Shown here: positions 14,658 through 22,300 of the stretch, piece by piece | How positions within the stretch are numbered: the stretch's first letter is position 1 | Layout: the number at the start of each line of letters is the position of its first letter | IMG/VR virus record: IMGVR_UViG_3300048107_000357 | Location: 1 to 22,300 of that record | Length of the DNA stretch: 22,300 bases | Strand: one strand, 5' to 3' | Source of the DNA: a virus | The notes under the pieces: model-generated | Told to the model about the DNA's origin: nothing | Databases searched by the model: none | The model's input: the letters and a program-made list of their open reading frames with translations, nothing else | Made by a program: the position numbers and the translations under genes

Positions 14658-15445
14658 TTCCCTACAAACTCCTTGATTTTATTTGTAAGTCTAGGCACTA
14701 CATCGTTTTCACTATGGAAACGCTTAGCAATTTCATAGTTCTGCTCGATTGCAGGCTTTCTCCAATCATACATTTCAGTGTCCAGATGTCTTAGGATAAG
14801 TTCAAGCTCTTCCATATCATGAAATACAATCACACCATCCATATTGAACCAATCACTAAGGTTAGGACAACCATAATAAATGGGTACAGTTTTTGACGCA
14901 AAGCAATCAATAACTTTTTCAGTAAAGTAATTCTGTTGGCGAGAGTTCTCTACTGTAATATGGAACTTAGCGTTCTCAAAGAAATCATTCCTCCGTTGAT
15001 GAAAAGGAGGTGACTTATGTGCATAGTATTGCAATCCATTAGATACATCTATCTTCTTGAGCATCTCAAAGATGTCAAGACGCATGTTGTGTCCAACAGT
15101 TTGGTTCTTATTACTTGTGACAAAGGTAACATTGTTACCCTTATCCAGAATAAGATCAGAAAAATTCAACCAACTAGATCCCCACTCAAACAATTCTGCT
15201 TGGGGGTGTATGTCGATAATTTTCTGAGTGAACGTGTAGATTTTATCAAAATGATGAGCACCACGAAGTGCTCCCTCAGTCACTGTAGGAAGGATTGAAT
15301 ATGGTTCCGCTAAGAACAGAATTTTTACATCTGCTTGCGGATCATAATCAAGGTTATCAATAGAGATACTGACAGACCTACCACCAAGATCAAGATGCTT
15401 ATCTTGCCAAGGGTTCCACCAAAGAGGATAGTATTTTACTGTCAT
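14654..15445 (-). CDS. GT10 (alpha-1,3/4-fucosyltransferase-like) glycosyltransferase
   Basis: The C-terminal half shows the GT10 nucleotide-binding block: FHITVENSRQQNYFTEKV at 161-178, then ASKTVPIYYG at 183-192 and DGVIVF. In this family the E-N-S and TEK-x-x-x-A-x-x-x-x-x-P-x-Y-x-G residues bind GDP-fucose. At 263 residues it is somewhat shorter than most bacterial GT10 enzymes, with a brief N-terminal acceptor domain. It is the second fucosyltransferase-type enzyme in the block, next but one to the GT11 gene, and may use GDP-L-galactose or GDP-fucose. Coupled by ATGA on both sides. Confidence 0.85.
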   Translation of the reverse strand: MTVKYYPLWWNPWQDKHLDLGGRSVSISIDNLDYDPQADVKILFLAEPYSILPTVTEGALRGAHHFDKIYTFTQKIIDIHPQAELFEWGSSWLNFSDLILDKGNNVTFVTSNKNQTVGHNMRLDIFEMLKKIDVSNGLQYYAHKSPPFHQRRNDFFENAKFHITVENSRQQNYFTEKVIDCFASKTVPIYYGCPNLSDWFNMDGVIVFHDMEELELILRHLDTEMYDWRKPAIEQNYEIAKRFHSENDVVPRLTNKIKEFVGK

Positions 15446-16113
15446 CGTATGTCTTGAAAATGATAATGAAAACCAAAGGTCTCAATTCCTTTGTGTTCCG
15501 GGCACTCTACTTCTTTAGAGAACCTAGCGGCAACTTCCACTGGAGCAAAGACGCATCCTTGTTCCTCAAAAAGGTGCCGATTGTGGATACATATGTTTCC
15601 GTCCTCGTTATATAGTCCGGCATTCATATGCTTGTAGAAGTCTCCTTCGTTGACTTCCCAAGGCACAGTCACACGCGAGGGAACTTGTAATAACTTTCTG
15701 GAACGTAAGGAAAATCCCCCATTCCCAACCCGCTGACTCTTACCCCAGGGGTCGAGATAGGCGGTTGGATCGTCTCTCCACGGGGCACCGATGTAGTCGT
15801 ATTGTAACCACGAATTATCCCATAACCAAGGTCGAATAACAAAACCGTCAGGATGAATAAGGAGGCAATGCGAGGATTGAATATGATTGAGAAAATTATA
15901 TATGCAATAAAAATTGAAATCATTGATACTCTGGATTGGATAAGTTTTCTCATACTGTGCTTGATCACAGAGACCTTCTGGTCTTCCTTTACTGCCAAGA
16001 AATTTGACAGCACCCCATTCAATAGATTCACATGATTTATTTACCGCATAGACTGCTTCCGGTATGTCAACATCTGCTAGCATCAGCAGTGTGACTTCAG
16101 GAATCTTTAGCAC
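15442..16113 (-). CDS. DUF5672-family protein (putative glycosyltransferase)
   Basis: A 223-residue protein with DUF5672 features: VTLLMLADVDIPEAVYAV at 7-24, LIHPDGFVI at 85-93, YDYIGAPWR at 105-113, VGNGGFSLRSRKL at 129-141 and a final GFHYHF. DUF5672 proteins are found in glycan gene clusters and are thought to be GT-A-like transferases, but activity has rarely been shown. The start codon is GTG at 16113, 17 nt inside the previous gene and preceded by AGGG; the later ATG would delete the first beta-strand VTLL, so GTG is preferred. The function in this cluster is probably sugar transfer, by context. Confidence 0.75.
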   Translation of the reverse strand: MLKIPEVTLLMLADVDIPEAVYAVNKSCESIEWGAVKFLGSKGRPEGLCDQAQYEKTYPIQSINDFNFYCIYNFLNHIQSSHCLLIHPDGFVIRPWLWDNSWLQYDYIGAPWRDDPTAYLDPWGKSQRVGNGGFSLRSRKLLQVPSRVTVPWEVNEGDFYKHMNAGLYNEDGNICIHNRHLFEEQGCVFAPVEVAARFSKEVECPEHKGIETFGFHYHFQDIR

Positions 16114-17002
16114 GTTTGACTGCCCTGTTGAACACCGAGTATAAGTCTAACAGATTAGTGTCAATATTTCTAGCCTTGTCACAAAGATCTTGAGCATTCG
16201 ACAACACGGTTTTAGTGATCTTCCTAAAGTCATTTACCCATAAGACAGGATAGTCTTTATATAACTCTTGCAAGTAATCATTTTTCACCATGATTGGCAC
16301 CCGTTTTAGGTAAAGCACCTCCCAGTTTCGATGACAATCAACCGCATTGCCTTGAGGACAGATCATAAATTTATGATTCTGAATCTCTCTCAGGTAGGTC
16401 TCATAGTTTACTGCTTCTCCGACCGTCGCGTAGGATCTTTTACTAAAAATCTCACGGATGTTGCCACGTGCACTGATGTTAGTGTGCTCTGCATGATTGA
16501 TGTAGAGTAATTTTTTAGGTTTAGGATCTTTCTCCATAGCAACGTGGAGAATACTTTGACGTTCATCATTGGCACTCAACTTCCTACCCACACCATAAGG
16601 AAATGGATATAGTTTATCTTTGAACCCCACTGCATTTGCAGCAAAAATCCCCAACACATTGTCGGGGATATCAATATCAGAATTGATAGGAGTGTCTTCG
16701 TTATTACAAAAAATTATAAATTTTTTCTGAGGATAACAAGCACATAGTTTCATTAGATCATTACGTTTCTGTAGACCATTGATCCACACTTGATCTTTTT
16801 TATTACCGCACTTGATTTGTCTGTGATACAATCTAATGTTATCAATGAATAGTTTGATAACTTCTTTATCACATAAAAAATCAGTGTTAGATGAGTTGGC
16901 ATCATTCATAAAGGCACCGTAGACTCCTCCTACCATGCCTGCCTGATCACCAAAACTATAGTCACAAAGATCTGCAACCGCTGGTCCCGAAATCAGCTTC
17001 AT
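16097..17002 (-). CDS. Exostosin-like (GT47-type) glycosyltransferase
   Basis: A 301-residue protein. Its C-terminal part carries the exostosin-like pattern YLREIQNHKFMICPQGNAVD (203-222), then CHRNWEVLYLKRVPIMVK (223-240) and YPVLWVNDF (251-259). In GT47-related proteins this region binds the nucleotide sugar. The N-terminal half is less clear, with KFIIFCNNED near 94-103. No anchor or signal is seen. Eukaryotic exostosins build heparan sulfate and xylans; phage and bacterial relatives have no fixed role. Coupled by ATGA to the GT17 gene upstream. The family call is moderate; a GT-B-type transferase of some kind is more certain. Confidence 0.65.
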   Translation of the reverse strand: MKLISGPAVADLCDYSFGDQAGMVGGVYGAFMNDANSSNTDFLCDKEVIKLFIDNIRLYHRQIKCGNKKDQVWINGLQKRNDLMKLCACYPQKKFIIFCNNEDTPINSDIDIPDNVLGIFAANAVGFKDKLYPFPYGVGRKLSANDERQSILHVAMEKDPKPKKLLYINHAEHTNISARGNIREIFSKRSYATVGEAVNYETYLREIQNHKFMICPQGNAVDCHRNWEVLYLKRVPIMVKNDYLQELYKDYPVLWVNDFRKITKTVLSNAQDLCDKARNIDTNLLDLYSVFNRAVKRAKDS

Positions 17003-17844
17003 ACTTTCACAAACTTCTTCAGTTTACGATTCTTCTGTGCCCTCACATATGAAGGGAAGGTGTCGTCGATCTCTACAGTAGTTGGTTGGTAAAGATAACT
17101 ACGACCATAAGGATCTAGATTATGCTTGATCCTATCCTCCATACTAGACCTAAACTCTTCTGTATTATTTTCCTGATGCTCATAAGCATCCATCTTCTGT
17201 CGTACCGTATCTGCATCACCAAAGAAACTCCAATGCCATGAGGCATTAGCAATCTTGTATGCCTGATGATGTGACTGACGGAGTTTGTCAACACTCATTG
17301 TCTTCAGTGTTTTGAAATCACACACTCTGGTTCCCATCCACTGGTCCTCACATTTGACGTTGAGGTAGTAGTAATAAAGGGGACCAGTAAGAACGTAATG
17401 ATTATTAGGATCAAACCAGTCATCAATACATTTCAGTGCTTCAGGGTTGGCAATTTCATCAGCATCACTGGTAAGAATAATGTCATCATCCTTTGCCTTA
17501 CCTAGCAGAGCATAGATTGCACTGTCCTTATGGAAGCATGCACGTTGGTACGGTAGTGGCAGTTTATAGATATCATCTTCCATCATGCTCCGGTGATAAG
17601 GAACATTCTCCCAGAATTTTTCTAATGTCTGATTATCGTCAATCGTCTCATGATAGATGATCTTGTCTTCCCACTTCTTGAACCGCTTACGGTTCTCTGA
17701 GAAGTACATAGGTTTTTGGTTACCTGTGAATGTAATATTAGATTCATTGATAACAAAATAATCTACTTCGTTACCAAGAATATTCATTCTCATTTCAAGT
17801 AAGTCCAGTTCATTATAGAACGTGAACACATCATAGACTGCCAT
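16999..17844 (-). CDS. GT17 (beta-1,4-N-acetylglucosaminyltransferase-like)
   Basis: Strong match to GT17. It starts VYDVFTFYNELDLLEMRMNI (3-22) with VDYFVINESNITFTG at 27-41 and KPMYFSEN at 44-51. The metal-binding motif is TSDADEI at 125-131, followed by the WHWSFFG segment. In animals GT17 (MGAT3) adds bisecting GlcNAc to N-glycans; bacterial and viral members have unknown acceptors. The length (281) is normal for prokaryotic members. Its ATG overlaps the preceding 2OG oxygenase by 14 nt and its end overlaps the exostosin-like gene by 4 nt. Confidence 0.88.
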   Translation of the reverse strand: MAVYDVFTFYNELDLLEMRMNILGNEVDYFVINESNITFTGNQKPMYFSENRKRFKKWEDKIIYHETIDDNQTLEKFWENVPYHRSMMEDDIYKLPLPYQRACFHKDSAIYALLGKAKDDDIILTSDADEIANPEALKCIDDWFDPNNHYVLTGPLYYYYLNVKCEDQWMGTRVCDFKTLKTMSVDKLRQSHHQAYKIANASWHWSFFGDADTVRQKMDAYEHQENNTEEFRSSMEDRIKHNLDPYGRSYLYQPTTVEIDDTFPSYVRAQKNRKLKKFVKV

Positions 17845-18373
17845 AATTTATGTTCAAAGAAAAGCGTACGTTAGAGGAGGGAGAAGAACTGGAGTGGAGT
17901 GTCCTACCATCGAACACTATTATTTTACCACGTTTAGGTTCCTCTGTATGTATCACATCACCAGATGAATCAAAAAAATATGTGTCACCATCAGAATCAT
18001 TAGGATAATAGAGTGCGACTACATGTGGACGGTCGTCATCAACGTGAGGATTGTGAGGGACATCCACAGCATCAGGTCTGGGATATTGCAGGGTCATATG
18101 TGCCCTGAACATCTTCTTGTCTGGTAAGTTGATTGCTTTACCAATCTCATCCCACGGAAACTTATAAAAAAAGTCAGACGTTGTGCCCTTGACGTGCAAT
18201 AACGTATGACTGAAGTAGGGATTCATTTTTTTTCTCAAGGGATGGTCTACGTTGCCGTATGCACAGTCCTTGAAAAAATAGTAGGGCATCTCATGACACA
18301 GATTCTCAATCAGTTTTTGATGAGTAACCTTGAGTCTATACCTTGTAACTAAAGAGGAACTCTCGTTGTTCAT
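17831..18373 (-). CDS. 2OG-Fe(II) oxygenase-like protein, second copy type
   Basis: A 180-residue protein that keeps the full facial triad: HNPHVDDDRPH with H110 and D112 (HxD), then RGKIIVFDGRTLHSS with distal H160, and R170 (in NVRFSLNINY) for 2-oxoglutarate. The core LYYPNDSDGDTYFF fits the jelly-roll strands. It is not closely related to the oxygenase at 10698-11444 in length or motif spacing. The start ATG lies 38 nt inside the previous gene; AGGAG is 15 nt upstream and no other ATG occurs before residue 29, so this start is kept. It probably hydroxylates a sugar, lipid or peptide in the same glycan pathway; the substrate is unknown. Confidence 0.75.
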   Translation of the reverse strand: MNNESSSLVTRYRLKVTHQKLIENLCHEMPYYFFKDCAYGNVDHPLRKKMNPYFSHTLLHVKGTTSDFFYKFPWDEIGKAINLPDKKMFRAHMTLQYPRPDAVDVPHNPHVDDDRPHVVALYYPNDSDGDTYFFDSSGDVIHTEEPKRGKIIVFDGRTLHSSSSPSSNVRFSLNINYGSL

Positions 18374-19109
18374 TAGTGTTCGCCCACTCTCCTGTCTTGA
18401 TATAGTCTGATAGGACCATCATATTGATGACTACATCCGTATTATAAAGCATTTTATAATTTAGATGTTCACCAATACACAAGTCTGTGCAATAAAGATT
18501 AGTAATTTTATCACTACAAAGTGCTGCAGCAATACCAAACGTCCCTACTCCAGACGTAGCGACATGTTTTGCTGCCATTAGCGTAGCAAAATCTTCCTCA
18601 ACGCTTTTAGATTGGACCGTAACCTTAGGATTCCACCTGAGTTCTTCAACGATTGGATTGTGTCGGTCAGGTTCAGTGACGACAATTGCCTTCTCAAAGT
18701 TCTCAAGTAGTGCACCATAAAAACAGTAAGGATTAGGGACATATTGACCAGGATTATCAACCCCCCGGTCAAAGACATCTCCACTACGAATATGGATAAC
18801 GAGGCAATCAGGATCCACCTCCACAGGTGGGAGGTCAAGACGCGGTCTGATATATGTTTTACAAAACGATCGCATCTCGGTATAGACTTTACCGATTTCG
18901 AGCGGGACTTCTTTGAATGGTCCATCATAATAAAAAAATTTACTAAACCCAGACCGTCTAGTGTCACCAAACTTTTCAGTAAAAGTAGAAATTATCTCGT
19001 GCTCTAGGGGTTGGATAAACTCGGTGCTGTATGCCTGAGCACACATCAATCCAACAGCACATTGTTGAATGTTGTTACCAAGTCTACCATACCAATGAGA
19101 TAGTTTCAT
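18336..19109 (-). CDS. Fucosyltransferase-fold protein (GT11/NodZ-like)
   Basis: The N-terminus YGRLGNNIQQCAVGL (7-21) and the central VIHIRSGDVF (104-113) correspond to the GRLGNQ and HxRxGD motifs of GT11/GT23-type enzymes that bind GDP-sugars. KHVATSGVGTFGIAAAL (181-197) corresponds to the later SSFS/GxGTFG block. It differs from the clear GT11 at 13189-13977, so it is a distinct family member rather than a duplicate. At 257 residues it is normal in length. Donor probably a GDP-linked sugar. ATGA overlap with the FkbM gene upstream and a 38-nt overlap downstream. Confidence 0.75.
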   Translation of the reverse strand: MKLSHWYGRLGNNIQQCAVGLMCAQAYSTEFIQPLEHEIISTFTEKFGDTRRSGFSKFFYYDGPFKEVPLEIGKVYTEMRSFCKTYIRPRLDLPPVEVDPDCLVIHIRSGDVFDRGVDNPGQYVPNPYCFYGALLENFEKAIVVTEPDRHNPIVEELRWNPKVTVQSKSVEEDFATLMAAKHVATSGVGTFGIAAALCSDKITNLYCTDLCIGEHLNYKMLYNTDVVINMMVLSDYIKTGEWANTNEQREFLFSYKV

Positions 19110-19762
19110 ACAAAAATGTTTCGTGCTTCTGATCTAACACACGCAAAGGGTTTCCAAACTGATTCTTTTACAACAGTAGGATCAACCCACCAATCTTCAT
19201 AAGAATTGCCACCATTACAAACACAAGCACATACCAGTTGGTAACCAAGATCCTCTAAGAACTTACGTGAATGATCACGGATGGTGTCACCGTCCTTGTA
19301 CGAGTCATGTTCAAAAGTGATGACGCTGGCACGGAATTCATCATGAGGGAATGCTTTGAGTGCATTGAACGTCACCTCAGGAGGTTCACAGTCAACAGAG
19401 AAGTAATCAACACGACCCTGCCACTTCTCTTTAGCGATTGCTTCGGAGTAATCAAACTTAGTGGCATCTGCTTCATAGCAGTGGTTTTGCCGTGCCATGT
19501 CTCCGTTGAAAACCTCACACATTGAACGCTCAATCTCTACAGAGAAACCACGCCAACCAAATACGGTCTCAAGTAGGAAAGTATTACTCAAAGATTGAGG
19601 ATGGTTAGCACCCACCTCAACATACTTACCATTCTTTTTTCCATTCAGCATAGTTAGGACAAACAAATCCTGGTATGCTTGAGAGAAATTTTGGAATACT
19701 TTGGTATGCCCCGTAAAAGTATGCTTCAGGGTATCGCGTTCATAGTTATACGTAGTGTTCAT
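19106..19762 (-). CDS. FkbM-family methyltransferase
   Basis: A 218-residue protein with the FkbM start FSQAYQDLFVLTML (26-39) and the S-adenosylmethionine-binding motif KYVEVGANHP (46-55), then WRGFSVEIE (70-78) and DYFSVDCEPPE, where acidic residues bind the cofactor. FkbM enzymes O-methylate sugars or other hydroxyls; in polysaccharide clusters they often cap or decorate glycans. Its position between the sugar-nucleotide enzymes and the transferases fits sugar O-methylation. ATGA overlaps on both sides. Confidence 0.88.
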   Translation of the reverse strand: MNTTYNYERDTLKHTFTGHTKVFQNFSQAYQDLFVLTMLNGKKNGKYVEVGANHPQSLSNTFLLETVFGWRGFSVEIERSMCEVFNGDMARQNHCYEADATKFDYSEAIAKEKWQGRVDYFSVDCEPPEVTFNALKAFPHDEFRASVITFEHDSYKDGDTIRDHSRKFLEDLGYQLVCACVCNGGNSYEDWWVDPTVVKESVWKPFACVRSEARNIFV

Positions 19763-20859
19763 GCGCCCTCAAGGTTCTTGCCGATTTGTTGAATGATCCA
19801 ATTGTAAGTTAGAGAGATACCTTCTTCAAGGGTTTGTGAGTAATCCCAACCTAATTTCTCTCGGATTAGATCGTTGTTGGAGTTGCGTCCTCGAACACCT
19901 GTGTGAGGAACATCAAGATGAATCTTAGTAACATCTTTACGTGCAACTTTTGCAGTGATTTCTGCCAGTTGGTTGATGGTGACCATCTCCTCAGATCCAA
20001 TGTTCACAGGACCCATGAAGTCAGACTGCATCAGTCTCCAAGTCGCTTCGATGCATTCATCAATGAACAAGAAGGAACGAGTTTGTAAGCCATCTCCCCA
20101 CACCTCGATAGATCCACCCTGGAGCGGGAGGAAAGCGACTTTGCGGCAGATTGCAGCAGGTGCCTTCTCTTTTCCACCGTCCCAGGTTCCTTCAGGTCCG
20201 AAGATGTTGTGATAGCGAGCGACACGAACAGGAATCCCATGATTACGGTTGTAAGCAAAGAAAAGTCTTTCGCTAAAGAGTTTTTCCCATCCGTACTCCG
20301 AATCAGGAGCAGCAGGGTACGCAGATTCTTCACGGCAGTCTGGGTTATCAGGGTCTAATTGATTATGCTCAGGATACATGCAAGCAGAAGAACTGTAAAA
20401 GATCTTTGTGGGTTGATCTTTCTTAGGACGATTTGCTACCGTCCACTCTTTGTCACGACCATCAAAGGTCTCATTGAATTTGTGGACTGACTGCAGCAGG
20501 TTCAAGTTGATGCTTGCAGAGTTATGCATGATGTCTGCATCATGCTCACCCGTGAAGATGTAACCAGCACCACCCATGTCGGCAGCAAACTGATAGATCT
20601 CATCAAAGGTGTCAATGTACTGGTAAGGAACAGAGTTATAAAAGTTACCCTGTTGACCCTTGTACTCAATTACACGTTCGACAAAAGTATAATCTCGCAG
20701 ATCACCTTGGATGAATTCATCCGCTGCTGAATCTGAGAAGTCAGGAACCTTGAGGTCTACACCACGAACCCAATACCCTTCGGTCTTGAGTCGCTTGACC
20801 ATATGACTACCGATGAAACCACCGGCACCCAGGACCAATGCTCGCTTTTGTCTATCCAT
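19759..20859 (-). CDS. GDP-mannose 3,5-epimerase-like SDR
   Basis: A 366-residue extended SDR that closely follows plant-type GDP-mannose 3,5-epimerase, which makes GDP-L-galactose (and GDP-L-gulose). It has the NAD-binding GAGGFIG at 11-17, FAADMGGAGYI at 91-101, the redox/acid Cys160 in YSSSACMYPE, Tyr189 and Lys193 in EYGWEK, and Lys232 in GKEKAPAA. GDGLQTRSFLFIDE and GVRGRNSNNDLIREKLGW are also strongly conserved. Short insertions near 65-85 and 130-148 are unlike the plant form. It shares one base with the rfbH-like stop (TAATG). Its product is a plausible donor for the GT10 and GT11-type transferases downstream. Confidence 0.9.
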   Translation of the reverse strand: MDRQKRALVLGAGGFIGSHMVKRLKTEGYWVRGVDLKVPDFSDSAADEFIQGDLRDYTFVERVIEYKGQQGNFYNSVPYQYIDTFDEIYQFAADMGGAGYIFTGEHDADIMHNSASINLNLLQSVHKFNETFDGRDKEWTVANRPKKDQPTKIFYSSSACMYPEHNQLDPDNPDCREESAYPAAPDSEYGWEKLFSERLFFAYNRNHGIPVRVARYHNIFGPEGTWDGGKEKAPAAICRKVAFLPLQGGSIEVWGDGLQTRSFLFIDECIEATWRLMQSDFMGPVNIGSEEMVTINQLAEITAKVARKDVTKIHLDVPHTGVRGRNSNNDLIREKLGWDYSQTLEEGISLTYNWIIQQIGKNLEGA

Positions 20860-22160
20860 TAGTAATTTTCGGAAATGTAATTAGAAACAACCTCACCTAT
20901 GTATTCTAACATAGGTTCAGTGATAACAGGACTACACCCAACAAAAAATACATTGTCTAGAACCTTACATGCATTTGGATAATTACTTGCAGGTTCAATA
21001 TGACGGTATGCAGGGTGCATCAAAATATTACCAGCAAAATAGTTTCTTGTCTGGACTTTATTGCTCTCTAAATATTTTACGAGGCGGTGTTTATATTCTT
21101 CGCAGACAATAGGAACACCAAACCAACTGGTCTCTGCATGCTCTTTCTCTTCAATAACCCGAGCACCAGGGATCTGACTGAAGATCTCGTGAAGTCTAGC
21201 TTTGTTGCTACGACGGATGCGATGTATCTCGTTTTGCTTAGTCAGTTGTACCAACCCAATAGACCCTTGCAGGTCGGCAGGCTTGAGGTTGTATCCCTGA
21301 ACGCCAAAGACATACTTATGATCGACATCTTGATCGTACCCTTCCAACCAGCGGTCGAATCGTTGTCCACAGACACCGTTGGGCAATTTGTTTTGGGATC
21401 CTACACAATAACAACCTCTCCCCCACCATGCAAAAGACCTGGCGATCTGGACGATCTCCTCAATGTTGGAGGAAACCATCCCGCCTTCAATCGTGCTGAT
21501 ATGGTGCGCTGGATAGAAAGAACAAGACGCTGCGACGGCATGTTTGGTAAGCAACTCACCACGCCACTTGGAACCGAGAGAGTCACAGTTGTCAGCGATG
21601 TACCGCAGGTTATTCCTATTGACAATCTCGATGAACTTATCGAAGTCATAGGGATTTCCCAGAACAGGAGACGAAAAAAGCGCCACGGTTCTAGGAGTGA
21701 TCTTACTCTCTAGTTGATCAAGATCCCAGTTGAGGTCATCATAATTGATGTCTACAAAAACTGGTGTAAGTCCATTCTGGATGATGGGATTGATAGTTGT
21801 GGGGAACCCACAGGTGCAGACGATGATCTCATCACCATCATGCCAATCAAAATACTTTTTTAGTGCAGCAATCATCACCAGGTTGGCAGATGATCCACTG
21901 TTCACCATCACAGAATAGTCAAACTCAAACTGCTTAGAGAATGCACGTTCAAATTTGTTGACTTCTTCACCAGCAGGCAACCATTTACCTTGGAGTAAGG
22001 TAGTGATGGCGGCAGCAGGTTCTTGATTATCCCAGTAAGGACCAGAATAATAAACATTATCACCTGGTTGCCATCCCCTGTTTGCCATGTAGGGAAATAG
22101 TTTTTCACCGTCCGCCTCTAAGGCATCGATGAAGTTCTCAACTTTCTTTCTTACGAACAT
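20859..22160 (-). CDS. rfbH: RfbH-type PMP-dependent sugar 3-dehydratase with [2Fe-2S] motif
   Basis: The 433-residue protein has the DegT/DnrJ aminotransferase fold but reads SFYPAHHIS at 214-222, with His220 in place of the PLP-binding lysine. This is the hallmark of CDP-6-deoxy-L-threo-D-glycero-4-hexulose-3-dehydrase (RfbH/E1/AscC), which removes the 3-OH on the way to 3,6-dideoxysugars. The E1 iron-sulfur pattern C-x57-C-x-C is exact (Cys192, Cys250, Cys252); the fourth cysteine (Cys264) follows after 11 residues instead of the usual 7. Asp190 should hold the cofactor ring. A reductase (E3/AscD-like) partner is not in the window. Its ATG lies 10 nt inside the upstream SDR gene. Substrate is probably a CDP- or other NDP-4-keto-6-deoxyhexose. 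Confidence 0.88.
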   Translation of the reverse strand: MFVRKKVENFIDALEADGEKLFPYMANRGWQPGDNVYYSGPYWDNQEPAAAITTLLQGKWLPAGEEVNKFERAFSKQFEFDYSVMVNSGSSANLVMIAALKKYFDWHDGDEIIVCTCGFPTTINPIIQNGLTPVFVDINYDDLNWDLDQLESKITPRTVALFSSPVLGNPYDFDKFIEIVNRNNLRYIADNCDSLGSKWRGELLTKHAVAASCSFYPAHHISTIEGGMVSSNIEEIVQIARSFAWWGRGCYCVGSQNKLPNGVCGQRFDRWLEGYDQDVDHKYVFGVQGYNLKPADLQGSIGLVQLTKQNEIHRIRRSNKARLHEIFSQIPGARVIEEKEHAETSWFGVPIVCEEYKHRLVKYLESNKVQTRNYFAGNILMHPAYRHIEPASNYPNACKVLDNVFFVGCSPVITEPMLEYIGEVVSNYISENY

Positions 22161-22300
22161 AACGACTCCACAATTTCAACAGTGTCCATACTTGGCATGA
22201 ATCCTAATTCTCGAAGCTTAGTAGTGTCAAGATAAAAGTCTTGTGTCTGGACATCATTATGAAATTTGGGAGGATCAATCATATCTATGGCAGAACGACT
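22151..22300 (-). CDS. NAD-dependent epimerase/dehydratase, C-terminal end only
   Basis: The last 49 residues of a gene that enters from the right edge. DPPKFHNDVQTQDFYLDTTK then LRELGFMPSMD is the typical C-terminal stretch of extended SDR sugar epimerases/dehydratases, where a DxxKxxELG(W/F)xP motif ends the substrate domain. It stops at TAA (22151-22153), overlapping the rfbH-like start by 10 nt. Directly before an RfbH-type dehydratase, a role in NDP-dideoxy or deoxysugar synthesis is likely, but the catalytic part lies outside the window. Confidence 0.7.
   Translation of the reverse strand, partial: SRSAIDMIDPPKFHNDVQTQDFYLDTTKLRELGFMPSMDTVEIVESLCS

Noticed and set aside
21087-21713. 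A 208-codon open frame on the plus strand
   Set aside because: It lies wholly antisense to the strongly conserved rfbH-like gene and its translation resembles no known protein, so it is a shadow frame.

Overview
The window looks like a stretch of a marine cyanophage genome, most likely a T4-like cyanomyovirus of Synechococcus or Prochlorococcus. The case rests on intact psbA and psbD (photosystem II D1 and D2) lying close together with a DoxX-like gene, no other photosystem genes, every gene on the minus strand, and almost no space between genes. No virion structural gene is in view, so the phage family is an inference. Transcription runs from high to low coordinates.

Region A (22300 to 5617) is an unbroken 16.7 kb glycan gene block. 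Every junction is a short overlap (ATGA, TTGA, TAATG or up to 38 nt). In transcription order it holds the end of an SDR epimerase, an RfbH-type 3-dehydratase, a GDP-mannose 3,5-epimerase, an FkbM methyltransferase, a GT11/NodZ-like transferase, a 2OG-Fe(II) oxygenase, a GT17 enzyme, an exostosin-like enzyme, a DUF5672 protein, a GT10 enzyme, a GT2 enzyme, a GT11 enzyme, another GT-A enzyme, a GT25 enzyme, a second 2OG-Fe(II) oxygenase, and four consecutive DUF616 (TOD1/MUCI70-like) genes carrying six DUF616 domains. Nucleotide-sugar synthesis comes first, transfer next and the DUF616 array last. No flippase, polymerase or membrane-anchored transferase is visible, which fits soluble enzymes decorating virion proteins or a host precursor.

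Region B (5629 to 5450) is the control region of psbA: a 17-nt-spaced sigma70-type promoter inside the end of the last DUF616 gene, a CTAAATA late-type motif fused to its -10 box, and a leader of about 145 nt with three inverted repeats and a possible pseudoknot.

Region C (5449 to 1) is psbA, a textbook UUCG-loop terminator, a 93-residue unknown protein, psbD, DoxX, two small proteins, a second terminator, a secreted HEGWH protein, a small membrane protein, a terminator-like hairpin and the start of an amidinotransferase that runs off the window. Three times in this region a hairpin with a T-tract sits directly against the next start codon.

There is no tRNA, CRISPR array, insertion sequence or integrase that I can support. 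No gene-free stretch exceeds 170 bases.
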